Source: Neorhodopirellula lusitana | Lineage (GTDB): Bacteria; Planctomycetota; Planctomycetia; Pirellulales; Pirellulaceae | Reading direction: 5' to 3' | Length of the DNA: 64,000 nucleotides | NCBI RefSeq assembly: GCF_900182915.1 | Contig: NZ_FXUG01000002.1 | Span: forward strand, 62,001-126,000 | Shown here: positions 9,202 to 18,225 of the stretch, in pieces | How positions within the stretch are numbered: position 1 is the stretch's first letter | Layout: every line of letters starts with the position of its first letter | Notes under the pieces: generated by a model | Databases searched by the model: none | Seen by the model: only the letters and a program-made list of their open reading frames with translations | What the model was told of the DNA's origin: nothing | Position numbers and translations under genes: made by a program

Positions 9202-10386
9202 CTAAAGTGCGAACGAAGCGAGGCTTGCCTGCAAGTCCATGCAATCGGGGTTTGAGTAGGCGAGCATCAAGTCATCGCTATTGAGTAAGACGTCGACGAC
9301 ATCCGCGGCCCATTGTTGCCCACGTCCTTTGCGGAAGATCAGTTGGACCTTTTCAAGTGGCATTCCCTTACGGTAGGGCCGGTCACTGACCATGGCGTCA
9401 AATGCATCGGCAACGGCCAGGATCTGAGCGTCGCGAGGGATATCGTCGCCGGAAAGTCCGTCGGGATATCCGCCGCCATCCCATGATTCATGATGATGGC
9501 GTACAGCGGGAAGAATGTGCCGAAACGGCCGAATGTCTTTCAGAATTTCATATCCGAGAACAGGATGTTGTTTGATCTGATCGAATTCTTCGTTGGTGAG
9601 TTGACCTGGTTTTTTCAGTACCGAGTCATCGATACCGATCTTGCCGATGTCATGGAGGATCCCGGCGAGTTGCAGAGATTCAGCGGTGCGGTTGTCTAAC
9701 CCCATGCGTCGAGCCAATTGGACGGCGAGTTCGGCGACTCGAGAACTATGACCGTGGGTGTAGGCGTCTTTCGCATCCAGGGCTGAGGCGAGTGAACGGA
9801 CCGTGCCTTCAAGCATGGACTGCATCTCGTGGTACTGGCGTTGGTTCATCAGGTGCAAGGACAGCACCATCAAAACCGATCGCATGAGTTCCACTTCGAC
9901 GGAGCCGAATTCAGCATCTTCTCGGCTACGGATTGCAATTAGCCGCCCTAGATAAACTTTCCCCCGCGCGATCGGCAGGATGGCGACGCGTCGTTCGGCA
10001 AGACACTCGGCATCGCCTCGGTTGACGATGATGACGTCTTTGGCGGCGTTGTCGATTGGTGCTTCGAATTCTTCTTGCTTGGGATTGTGATTCAGCGTGG
10101 CGGCAATCACCAGCTCAAGGTCATCCAACGCCATGGGTTGGCCGATGCCTTGGATGCCACCGCCGGATTGATCTTCATCTGGTTGAAGCTGGATCACGAT
10201 GGTTTGGCACCGCACGCAAACGTCGAGTTGCTCAAGCAGTTCTTGGCAAGTTTCTGTTGGGTCGTCTTCCAGTTCCAGCCGAGATGTCAAATCGTGGATT
10301 AAGCGAATCTCTTCGAACTTTTCGCCAAGGCTATTCGATAGTGATTCGATGTCCGAGAGCAGCGATTCTTCGGGGCTGTTTGGCAT
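9202..10386 (-). CDS. GAF and HD-GYP domain protein (probable cyclic-di-GMP phosphodiesterase)
   Basis: Predicted to hydrolyse cyclic-di-GMP. A coiled N-terminus leads to a GAF-like sensory domain (roughly residues 30-180) and then an HD-GYP domain. The HD-GYP domain has HGHSSRVAE, the metal-binding LHDIGKIGI, a KQHP motif and HHHESWDGGGYPDGLSG, closed by ADAFDAM. All key His/Asp residues and the GYP motif are present. No transmembrane segment or REC domain is seen, so the signal is probably cytoplasmic. I prefer ATG at 10386 (MPNSPEESLL); the frame is open to ATG 10440 with a less typical leader. It follows the membrane-protein gene by 83-137 bases. Confidence 0.88.
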   Translation of the reverse strand: MPNSPEESLLSDIESLSNSLGEKFEEIRLIHDLTSRLELEDDPTETCQELLEQLDVCVRCQTIVIQLQPDEDQSGGGIQGIGQPMALDDLELVIAATLNHNPKQEEFEAPIDNAAKDVIIVNRGDAECLAERRVAILPIARGKVYLGRLIAIRSREDAEFGSVEVELMRSVLMVLSLHLMNQRQYHEMQSMLEGTVRSLASALDAKDAYTHGHSSRVAELAVQLARRMGLDNRTAESLQLAGILHDIGKIGIDDSVLKKPGQLTNEEFDQIKQHPVLGYEILKDIRPFRHILPAVRHHHESWDGGGYPDGLSGDDIPRDAQILAVADAFDAMVSDRPYRKGMPLEKVQLIFRKGRGQQWAADVVDVLLNSDDLMLAYSNPDCMDLQASLASFAL

Positions 10387-10523
10387 GGCGGACGACTGGC
10401 AGGAGGACGGTAGCGGAGGGAGCGTGTAGAACGCTTGCATCTAAGAAAAGCTACGTCACCGGCATGTTCGAATTGATCATCAGGGCTGCTACAAGGCTTA
10501 AGGATTTGCGATCCAACGCGAAA

Positions 10524-11897
10524 CTACCGGTTGTAGCGATCGTGCGAGCCACCCCCCCCACGCTCTCGTTCCTGTCGAATCGCTTCGCTGACTCTTTTCA
10601 GCAGATCTCGCTCCTCGTTTGAGAGCGATTCAGGGCCATCGTCGTGCATCCTTTGAAGGATTTCGTCCACCTTGGAAGCGTCCACTGCTTCGGCTCTTTC
10701 CTTGGCAACCGCCGCGCGAAGGCGTTCATCCTGGGCTCGCTGGAGACGACGTTTCTGGAACGTGCCCCAGAACTGCTTGACGCTCCAGCGATCCGCTAAG
10801 CGACCGAGTTCGCTGTTTTCCGCAAGTGCGTACTGAATCGCGAACAGGTCTGCGTTTCGTGATGACGCAAACAGCCACACTGAAAGCAGTACGATCCCAG
10901 CAATCAACGGGGTGGGACGGACACCGAGTTCGTCGGTGAGCCCTAGGGCCTGGATTGCTGTGATCCCGGTGATCAGGGTTGCGAAAGCGGTTCCCACCAT
11001 CGCCCAACGAACACAGCGTGTGCTGCGAATTGCTTCCAATCGAAAATCGGTCTCGTCGAGTTCGGACCGGTCTCGAAGACGGGATTCCTCACTTTGCTGG
11101 ATCCACCATCCTGCCATAATCGACCAAGCGACACGTCCCAGCGATTGCGGGAGTGGCAAGAACTGCCACACACCTTGAAGACAAAGCATCCAGCATGCGG
11201 CGATCCAAGGTCGGTCTAAACGAAGCGTGCCTTGCTCGCCATCGCCCCAGGAGCTAATTGTCAAACACAGCAGCGTCATCAAGCCAAGTGAAATCAGCAC
11301 CAGTGACCATAACACGACCGTCCGGTTTGCACCGGTGAACGTAGGCCATCGGTGAGTTAAGTGTGCTTTCAACGCGTCGTAGTCAGTGTGCGAACGGGCA
11401 GAGGTCGCTGCATCGCGAAAGGAGTTGGAACTGATTTCGCCGGCACTCTCAACTTCTTGTGGGAATATCATCCACACCCCACCGATCGTCAGTGTCACGA
11501 TGTCGTGAGGTTGATCGACATCGGGGGTTCGCGTCCGTGAAAGCCACCAGTGGGCAAGTCCCACTTGGAAGAGCAGTCCCGCGCACCAGACTAGAACCAG
11601 TTGAAACGGCCACCGTAGTTGAAACAGGGCGGAAAGGGGCGCTTCCGCATCGATGGGATTTGTATTGGTGATCTCGCTGATCAGATCCGCATTGCCACCA
11701 GTGATCAGCGGCAAAAGAACCAATAGCAAGACCGTCATCAACCCCAGCGGCAACGAGATGGCGACGGACCAATCAATCGTGCCGGTCGATGCCAAATACC
11801 AGCGAACACCGCGTCCAAAACAAGCCGCGTTGCGAGACTTCGACATCCAGTGGTGTTGCGAGTCGCGTTGGTTGTGATTCGGTTCAGTTTGATTCAC
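10524..11897 (-). CDS. Six-helix membrane protein with DUF6576-like C-terminus
   Basis: I do not recognise the main domain. About six hydrophobic segments are visible (near residues 45-68, 92-113, 185-205, 220-240, 295-315 and 330-350), with a cytoplasm-like loop of about 70 residues between the second and third. The charged C-terminus contains VDEILQRMHDDGPESLSNEE, which resembles the DUF6576 tail usually found behind rhomboid proteases. However, no GxSG serine-protease motif and no HExxH site are present. It is the last gene of the isoprenoid-cluster run, 25 bases after the chorismate-lyase-like gene, so a role in that product's membrane handling is conceivable but unproven. Confidence 0.6.
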   Translation of the reverse strand: MNQTEPNHNQRDSQHHWMSKSRNAACFGRGVRWYLASTGTIDWSVAISLPLGLMTVLLLVLLPLITGGNADLISEITNTNPIDAEAPLSALFQLRWPFQLVLVWCAGLLFQVGLAHWWLSRTRTPDVDQPHDIVTLTIGGVWMIFPQEVESAGEISSNSFRDAATSARSHTDYDALKAHLTHRWPTFTGANRTVVLWSLVLISLGLMTLLCLTISSWGDGEQGTLRLDRPWIAACWMLCLQGVWQFLPLPQSLGRVAWSIMAGWWIQQSEESRLRDRSELDETDFRLEAIRSTRCVRWAMVGTAFATLITGITAIQALGLTDELGVRPTPLIAGIVLLSVWLFASSRNADLFAIQYALAENSELGRLADRWSVKQFWGTFQKRRLQRAQDERLRAAVAKERAEAVDASKVDEILQRMHDDGPESLSNEERDLLKRVSEAIRQERERGGGGSHDRYNR

Positions 11898-11922
11898 AGT
11901 ACGGATCGCAAGGTTGTATGAA

Positions 11923-12603
11923 TCAACAAACGATTTCTAGCAGTTCGATCGCTGGATTGTCGTCGCAACGAATCAGTGCTGTTCGCCCATAAACGATTTG
12001 GTCGACGTCCGTTTCCAATAGAGCTGAAAGTGCGATACCCGACTTGACCTTCCACAATTGGCAAAGTTCCACCGAGCGAAGCACTTGGTGATTGATCAGC
12101 ACGCGACCTAGTGGGATTTCGCCGCCAGCGATCCCCAACCACACCGCACGTTGTAGCATCGCGGGATCCAGCCTTACGATTCCGTACTGCACCACCTTAC
12201 GGCTTTGTTGGGTGACCAACGTGATCTCTCGCGAGTACGAGACCGTTTGTTCGGCGATTGAAAGTCGTTCTGCGGTTTTCAGGTTCTTATCGTTGTGCCA
12301 AACCGACTCACCACTGGCCAGGATACTGCGACTGCGGTGGACAACCACATCGACTTGTTCATTGTGAAATGCTTCCACTGTCACCGTCATGTGATGATTG
12401 TGATCTAGCAGTTGATCGTTTGGCGCAGGGACTGACGCAGCCAGTTCGAAATCCGCCAGTGTCTGGGATGACGAATAGAATTGCGAAAGCAGTGAAGATA
12501 TCTGAACCGGATAATTGCTTTCCGGTTCCGCCGCGACGGCATCGTTTGGATGCTTCACGACAGGCTGGGGATCATTGGGGTGGGATGTCGAATGATTCAG
12601 CAT
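11923..12603 (-). CDS. Chorismate-lyase-like protein (DUF98/UbiC-like)
   Basis: A 226-residue protein whose C-terminal 160 residues follow the chorismate lyase/DUF98 pattern. LLDHNHHMTVTVEAF comes first, then YSREITLV with a long beta-hairpin, VVQYGIVRL, GEIPLGRVL and finally YGRTALI. In UbiC this fold removes pyruvate from chorismate to give 4-hydroxybenzoate; DUF98 relatives are less well defined. The first 45 residues look disordered. It sits between the polyprenyl synthase fusion (80-base gap) and the six-helix membrane protein (25-base gap). That context suggests an aromatic precursor for a prenylated compound, which is inference only. Confidence 0.65.
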   Translation of the reverse strand: MLNHSTSHPNDPQPVVKHPNDAVAAEPESNYPVQISSLLSQFYSSSQTLADFELAASVPAPNDQLLDHNHHMTVTVEAFHNEQVDVVVHRSRSILASGESVWHNDKNLKTAERLSIAEQTVSYSREITLVTQQSRKVVQYGIVRLDPAMLQRAVWLGIAGGEIPLGRVLINHQVLRSVELCQLWKVKSGIALSALLETDVDQIVYGRTALIRCDDNPAIELLEIVC

Positions 12604-12683
12604 AGGTGAAGAAACCGTGATGCGATGGCTGTCTAGGCTGCGAGAACGGCTGGGGTGGGCGACAGCAGCAAATGGGGATCCAA

Positions 12684-14561
12684 CTAGGCGACGGGTGCAG
12701 CTGTTACGAAGGAAACGAGCTCTGGAGACGACATTTCGGGACGTTCCAACACGGTGTCGACCAAGAAGTAGAACAACCTACGCAATGGTTCGGCTTCGAG
12801 TTCGTCCGCCACTTGTTCCGCCTTGGCTTGGTGTTTGTCAACCAATTGGAAGGCAAGATCGAACGCACCGGACTTGCGATACAGCATTTCAGCGATCTTC
12901 AGCCGCTGACCCACGGTTCGCTCGCCGTCGTCTTCAGCCACGTTCAACAAGGAAGCCTGATCCACTTCGTCGAGTCGTTCCAGCGCCAGTGCCCACAGCA
13001 AGGTTGGACGTCCAGCGATCACATCGGCACCAGCACTTAGCTTGTTGGAGCTATCCCCGATCCAGTCGTTCAGGTCGTTGATGATCTGAAACGCAACGCC
13101 TAGGTTGCGCGAGAAGCGACGAATGGGTTCCGCCAGCTTTTCAATTTCGGCTGTCTGGGCTTGTTCCCCTTCGATGGTGGAACCGATGGCAAGTCGTATC
13201 CCGCTGAACAAAGCCGCTTCAAAAGCGGGGGAAGTTTTCAGGGCGTAGATCTTCAACGCATCGATTGGTTTCAAACGACGGTCTTTCGCATCACGCCACA
13301 TTAGTTCGGCGCCTTGTCCTTCGGACAACCGAACATGAGCGGCCGCCAACGAATCGAGTAGGTCAACGCGAGTTGCCGCCGAGACAGTGTCACCGATCAT
13401 GCTTCGGCTAAGCAAGCGGTATCCCAGCCCGATCAGGTAGTCGCCAGCGTTAATCGCCGTCGCGACGCCAAAACGCTGGTGGACGGCGGGTTGTCCGTAG
13501 CGAAAGCTATCGTCGTCTTCAATGTCGTCGTGGACCAAGCTGGCTTTGTGGAACGTTTCAATGCTCAGTGCAGCACGGCGCACTGCGTCGGGAACATCTT
13601 GCAAAACCGCTTCGCCGTTGCTGCTGGTGCCTTCGCCGCCGGTCATGGCGTCGTAAGCAGCAAGCGTGATGAAGGGGCGTGAGTGTTTCCCGCCTCGAGC
13701 AAGGAAGTCGTATGCGATCGCTTCGGTTGCCGCGATGGGATCGGCTCCCTCCAGGTTTTCCGGAGTGATGGCATCGTCGACTGGTTGCGACTTGTTAAGC
13801 AGTTCTTCGTTGGACGAGCGAGCGAGCGGTGCCAAGCGATTTAAGGTTTGCGATTCAAACAATCCGCTTGCCGCACGCATCAGGTGAACGTAGCTACGGG
13901 TTTGAGCGGCGGCCGGCACGTATGGTGTGCGGATCATTTCTTCGACCCAGGCCTCGTCAACCTTCGTGTTTCGGCAATCGCTGGATAGCAACGGCACCGC
14001 CATGCAAGGGATACCAGCCAAAAGCACTTTGTCGATCGCTTTTTCCAGCACGTTCAAACAGGCCACGCCCACGACGGCGTCGACATAACCACCGACGATA
14101 ATCTTCATGACTACTGGTGAGCCTTCGGCAACCAGTACGCGATAGCCCATCTCTTCGGCCACGCCACGAAAATCGGCGATGCTGCAAGCGCCGCACTCTT
14201 TGCAATTCATCCCGAACTGGTCGTAATCAGCCGGGCACCCTTCCGCGTGTTTGAGACAGTGCGGCAATAAGAAGAGCCGTCGCTCGGGCGGGACCGCCGA
14301 AAGTTGCTTTCGCCAAAACGCACTGCTGATATTGACCATCGTCCAGCCGAGAAAGCCTTCAGATAGATCGGCTTCTTCCAGCATGCGCCGCGCGACGACC
14401 TCCATCTCATCCTTGGTTAACGGATGATCATGATCGAGTCGGTCGGCAACCTCGCGACAACGGTCACGCAGGTTTTCTCGCATGGCGAGGGTTTCGGGCA
14501 CGTCTTTGAGGTGGCTCGTTTTGCGCCGCTTCGTGCGTGTCGTGATGGATCCGGTCGACAA
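12684..14561 (-). CDS. DUF116 / polyprenyl diphosphate synthase fusion
   Basis: A 625-residue fusion. Residues about 40-215 resemble DUF116, a probable metal-binding domain, with a Cys cluster in LPHCLKHAEGCP and NCKECGACS. Residues about 280-600 are a trans-polyprenyl diphosphate synthase, which condenses isopentenyl diphosphate onto an allylic primer. GGKHSRP, the first Asp-rich motif DDIEDDD (about 345) and YGQPAVHQRFG are intact. The second Asp-rich motif reads NDLND (about 490) rather than DDxxD, so its first Asp is replaced by Asn. Chain length cannot be deduced reliably. It lies 55 bases after the cyclase-like gene and is probably in the same operon. Confidence 0.88.
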   Translation of the reverse strand: MSTGSITTRTKRRKTSHLKDVPETLAMRENLRDRCREVADRLDHDHPLTKDEMEVVARRMLEEADLSEGFLGWTMVNISSAFWRKQLSAVPPERRLFLLPHCLKHAEGCPADYDQFGMNCKECGACSIADFRGVAEEMGYRVLVAEGSPVVMKIIVGGYVDAVVGVACLNVLEKAIDKVLLAGIPCMAVPLLSSDCRNTKVDEAWVEEMIRTPYVPAAAQTRSYVHLMRAASGLFESQTLNRLAPLARSSNEELLNKSQPVDDAITPENLEGADPIAATEAIAYDFLARGGKHSRPFITLAAYDAMTGGEGTSSNGEAVLQDVPDAVRRAALSIETFHKASLVHDDIEDDDSFRYGQPAVHQRFGVATAINAGDYLIGLGYRLLSRSMIGDTVSAATRVDLLDSLAAAHVRLSEGQGAELMWRDAKDRRLKPIDALKIYALKTSPAFEAALFSGIRLAIGSTIEGEQAQTAEIEKLAEPIRRFSRNLGVAFQIINDLNDWIGDSSNKLSAGADVIAGRPTLLWALALERLDEVDQASLLNVAEDDGERTVGQRLKIAEMLYRKSGAFDLAFQLVDKHQAKAEQVADELEAEPLRRLFYFLVDTVLERPEMSSPELVSFVTAAPVA

Positions 14562-14616
14562 AGTGTTTACCTAACTCGTGGTGGTGTCGTCTGGAAGTGA
14601 TAGGCTCGAAGCGTTT

Positions 14617-16611
14617 TTAGCTCGAGTTGGCTTCGTCTTCTTGGGCAGCAAGGACTCTATTCAATGCATCTACTCTGCCGAGAGCCGCCGTCGCAAAAAT
14701 GGTTGGGTAAAGCTTTTCGTAGTACCAAAGTTTGGCGAAATAAAATCCAATTGGCCAAGCTGCTTCGTGTCGTTTGTCCGCGATGGCCTCGTTCAACCAA
14801 GCGGTCCCGCCAAGTATAGCGTCTCGAGTGCGATTGGTCAGGCTTTTCGGGGCGTCTAGGAAATCGTTTCGACCGCCCGAAACAGCACACATTCGACTAT
14901 ACAGACTGGTAAAGCACTCAACCGCCAGGGCTGTTTCCTCCACCGTGCTGGTCCGGGGGCCTTCTGGTGCGGCGTCAGCATTTAACACCGAATCCGAGCA
15001 AAAGTACCGCAAAACGGACTGGCCACCTCCCCAACCACCGTCGGGGTTCGTATTCGCGATCAAATACTCCAGTCCCCCGAAAATCGCTTTTTCGCCTAGC
15101 CGAGCATCGCAATCGACCAGCACTTTCGCGGTTCCGTAGATCGGATTGTCTTCGTCCGGTCGATCTTGGTTCCCAAACCACAACGGGGCCCAGGATCCGT
15201 CCTCATTTTGCTGTTTGCGTAGAAAAACCACGCCGCGGTCGATGGATCGTTGGACGTCTGGCTGGCTGGAAAACTCCGTGGGCATGGCGTTGAAGGCCCG
15301 AATTGCGTGAGCCGTCAGGTCCACGCTGCTGCGATCGAACGGTAATTTCCCCCAGCCCCGGCAGAATGTGGGCCACCCACCGTCTCGATTTTGTAGTTTG
15401 AGTAGCCAGTTGGCGCCTCGTTGGCACGCATCGTCAATCTGGACCTGTTTAGCAGCTGTGGCACGTGAACGAAGTGCAGTGAGCGCGATCATCGCGCCAG
15501 GTGTGTCATCGGCGTCGGGGACAGCCCCCGATAAGTCCGTCCAACCCCACCCGCCGGGGTCCGCACCGGTGAAGGGATGCCGCTCATTGTGTTGGCAGGA
15601 CAATATCCAAGAGGTCAGTTCGTCGATTTCAGTTTCAGGAATGCGGGCGAGTCGGCCTGGCGATGACGAGAGGGCGGCAATTGACAGCGACGTCACCCAG
15701 GTCGCTAGGTTGGTATCAATCGGCCAGCTGTGGTCCGCCGTGGCCGATTCCAGCAAGAAGTCCAAGCCGCGCTGGACCACCGGGTGTTCGATGAGTCCCT
15801 TTTCGATCAATGACATCGCGACAAACGCGGTCAGCGGAGTCGCTTCCAGATAGCCGCCGCTGTCAGGCTGCATGCGCTGAAGTGCGTTCAATGTGGGGGC
15901 GATGCAACGCTGTCTTACCCACGACCAGGGTGGTAAGCATCCACTCTTGTGGAATTTCACTTGGCCGATCGCGACGAGTGCGGGGACCGCGTAGCTGACC
16001 ACGGGCATCCCCAAAAAACGGTACATGGATTGAGGAAACACAGCCGCTTCGAACGGCAACGCTGCCACCTCGTCCCAAGACACGCAACCTGCAATTGCCA
16101 GGTTGGTCAGGATGGGAACCACGAAAGTCTTGTCCGTGCCATACCGTTTTCGCAGCGCCGGTATGCCGCCAGCCTTTTCGAGATAGTTTTGTAGCGAATC
16201 CATGACTTGGGGCAGTGATTGTCCCTCATGTACAAGTCTGGATTTAGTGTCGTTCGTCACACCCACGGATTGCGAAAGTGTGATCGCCGCAAGTACCAAA
16301 TAGCTGGTCGCGATATTGGAGTGACTACGATCGGTGTCGCCAAAGCCACCATCAGGATTGGCCTGTGCAAGCATCCAGGCAATGCCACATTGAACCTGCT
16401 TGCTGTAGAGCAGCTTCTTGTCGGTGTCATTGGTTTCGCGGTACGCAACACATAAGGCGCTGATTGCCGTTGCGGTGCTTAACGCCGACGCGGATAGCTG
16501 GCCTGTCCAATGATGGTCAGGATTTCGGGCGGAGAGTAATTCCCGGTCAAGTTGGTTCAGTGTGGACGAAAACGGCTTACGGGTATCGATACGAAGAGGG
16601 GCGTCTGTCAT
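14617..16611 (-). CDS. Squalene-hopene-cyclase-like protein (class II terpene cyclase fold)
   Basis: A predicted alpha-barrel terpene cyclase of about 664 residues, close to the length of squalene-hopene cyclases. Prenyltransferase/squalene-oxidase repeats with QW-like motifs recur (NPDGGFGDT, RDGGWPTF, NEDGSWAPLW, NPDGGWGGG). The protonating Asp motif is present as DADDT near residue 365, where family members carry DxDD. The start is ATG at 16611: it overlaps the gluQRS stop as ATGA and begins MTDAPLRID. The longer frame to 16701 lies inside gluQRS. Substrate (squalene or another polyprene) and product are unknown. No signal peptide is present; cyclases of this fold bind the membrane monotopically. 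Confidence 0.85.
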   Translation of the reverse strand: MTDAPLRIDTRKPFSSTLNQLDRELLSARNPDHHWTGQLSASALSTATAISALCVAYRETNDTDKKLLYSKQVQCGIAWMLAQANPDGGFGDTDRSHSNIATSYLVLAAITLSQSVGVTNDTKSRLVHEGQSLPQVMDSLQNYLEKAGGIPALRKRYGTDKTFVVPILTNLAIAGCVSWDEVAALPFEAAVFPQSMYRFLGMPVVSYAVPALVAIGQVKFHKSGCLPPWSWVRQRCIAPTLNALQRMQPDSGGYLEATPLTAFVAMSLIEKGLIEHPVVQRGLDFLLESATADHSWPIDTNLATWVTSLSIAALSSSPGRLARIPETEIDELTSWILSCQHNERHPFTGADPGGWGWTDLSGAVPDADDTPGAMIALTALRSRATAAKQVQIDDACQRGANWLLKLQNRDGGWPTFCRGWGKLPFDRSSVDLTAHAIRAFNAMPTEFSSQPDVQRSIDRGVVFLRKQQNEDGSWAPLWFGNQDRPDEDNPIYGTAKVLVDCDARLGEKAIFGGLEYLIANTNPDGGWGGGQSVLRYFCSDSVLNADAAPEGPRTSTVEETALAVECFTSLYSRMCAVSGGRNDFLDAPKSLTNRTRDAILGGTAWLNEAIADKRHEAAWPIGFYFAKLWYYEKLYPTIFATAALGRVDALNRVLAAQEDEANSS

Positions 16612-17663
16612 TGAAACCAATTCACACTCGGGTGGGGGACAATCGTTCGTTGGCGACTGACAGCGGACCATTCGAATTGATGGATCATTTCGTGGTGCCA
16701 ACGTGCTAGCGACCAGTCACGGGTCACTTGTGATTGTGGGAAGTCATCGCGATGCCCGAAAGTGGTGGATGCTGCCCAAGCGACAATCGACTCCGGTGCA
16801 ACACCTTGATCCCGGTACTGTGACAATCGAGTGTCCCCGTGTCGTTTGGCCAGTCGTCGACCGTCGTCGCCGACAACCAAAGGAACGTGAGCATAAGCCG
16901 GAGGTGTCTCGCCTAGGTAGTCGTAGATTTGTCGTTGGCGAAACGCACTGGCGACTAAATCGTCACCGCGAACGACTTCGGTCACACCAGCATCGATGTC
17001 ATCGACAACGACGGCAAGTTGGTAGGCGGCAACGCCCGTTTTTCGGGTGACGGGAAAGTCGCCTAAAACAATGCCGGGATCGCATTGCACGCGGCCGACA
17101 ATTTGATCGTGCAGGATCATGGGCCTCGGATCGGTTCGAAACCGCAGGCAATAGCTGCCCAGCGGCGGCATCGCGTCGCCCGCTCGCCAGTTCGCACAAG
17201 TGCCCGGATAGATAGTCGTTTCGGCCTGCACGAACATATCCGGTTGATTGGACTGGCTGTCTTCGACGATGTTTTGATGGCTGTCATGGGGGACGTCCAT
17301 CGACGACATGGAATGTTCGTGAGGTGCCGATGCGGCTTCGTCGATGTCTTTGCGGGAGCACACGCAGGGATAGACACGATCGTCTTTTAGCATTTGCTGG
17401 AGCACTGCTTCGTAGTGCCCCACTCGCTGGGTTTGAACGATCGGATCACCATCGTGTTCGATCCCTAGCCAAGCGAGATCGTCGATCGCTTGTTGCATGG
17501 CCCATGGTTTGACACGGGGGGAGTCAATGTCTTCGATCCGCAGAATCAGTTTTGCGTTTTGGGAACGAGCACTCCAATACGCGATTAGAAAAGTGCGAGC
17601 GTTGCCGAGGTGTTGAGCACCCGTTGGCGAGGGTGCCAGGCGACAAACCGGAGGGAAGGTCAT
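16608..17663 (-). CDS. gluQ: Glutamyl-Q tRNA(Asp) synthetase
   Basis: Truncated glutamyl-tRNA synthetase paralog that attaches glutamate to queuosine in tRNA(Asp). The HIGH-like motif is in LAPSPTGAQHLGNARTF, followed by RIEDIDSPR. The zinc-binding set begins with CVC at about residue 100 and is completed by YPGTC about 60 residues later. A KRHG segment stands in for KMSKS, and no anticodon-binding domain follows. At 351 residues it is longer than typical (about 300) because of a His/Ser/Asp-rich insertion between the zinc ligands. It is the first gene of the run that continues with the cyclase, coupled through an ATGA overlap. Confidence 0.93.
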   Translation of the reverse strand: MTFPPVCRLAPSPTGAQHLGNARTFLIAYWSARSQNAKLILRIEDIDSPRVKPWAMQQAIDDLAWLGIEHDGDPIVQTQRVGHYEAVLQQMLKDDRVYPCVCSRKDIDEAASAPHEHSMSSMDVPHDSHQNIVEDSQSNQPDMFVQAETTIYPGTCANWRAGDAMPPLGSYCLRFRTDPRPMILHDQIVGRVQCDPGIVLGDFPVTRKTGVAAYQLAVVVDDIDAGVTEVVRGDDLVASAFRQRQIYDYLGETPPAYAHVPLVVGDDGRRLAKRHGDTRLSQYRDQGVAPESIVAWAASTTFGHRDDFPQSQVTRDWSLARWHHEMIHQFEWSAVSRQRTIVPHPSVNWFQ

Positions 17664-17727
17664 GTGAGATTCAGACCCAGCGTCACGTCAAAAGAGGCGA
17701 CAGATTTCGGCGGACGGAGCAATCGAT

Positions 17728-17973
17728 TCAGCTGAATTCGTTTTCGAACTCAGCGAAGTCGTCACCGCCTGGCTCACCAAACTCTTCAGCTGAATCCGCG
17801 ACCGCCTCGTCCATTTCTTCGGCCACGAATTCCTCTTCATCAAAGGCTTCGTTCATCGCGACAGGTGCGGTCTCAGTCGCCGGGCGGGAAGATTTGTTGC
17901 CCATCATCGCCACGACGATGGTCGAAACGATCAACGCGCCAATGAAGACGGCCCAGCAGATAAAGTAGATCAT
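17728..17973 (-). CDS. Small acidic single-pass membrane protein
   Basis: I do not recognise a family. Starting at ATG 17973 the protein has 81 residues: an N-terminal transmembrane helix (IYFICWAVFIGALIVSTIVV) followed by a strongly acidic tail (repeated Glu/Asp, ending EFENEFS). It is predicted to be anchored in the inner membrane. An upstream start at 18015 would add 14 residues and is less likely because the helix would no longer be N-terminal. It lies 64 bases upstream of gluQRS on the same strand and could lead that transcript. Confidence 0.6.
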   Translation of the reverse strand: MIYFICWAVFIGALIVSTIVVAMMGNKSSRPATETAPVAMNEAFDEEEFVAEEMDEAVADSAEEFGEPGGDDFAEFENEFS

Positions 17974-18225
17974 GGTGAACGACAACGGTGTGGTGTGGCA
18001 AAGAGGGAGTACCACCTAATGTAGTTTGACGCGGACTTCGCGGCAAATCGTTGTCTTGTCGAGGTTCCGTTGGCGGTGCTATTTGAGGACGGTTATCCGG
18101 ATAACGCTAGCGGTTTTAGCGGACGGACGATACAAAGTGTGGGCGTTTACAGGCAAATGGTGTGTGCGGAGCGGATAGTTGTCGCCAGCAAACAGAATTT
18201 GCGGATTTCAAGGAAGGCCTCAAAG

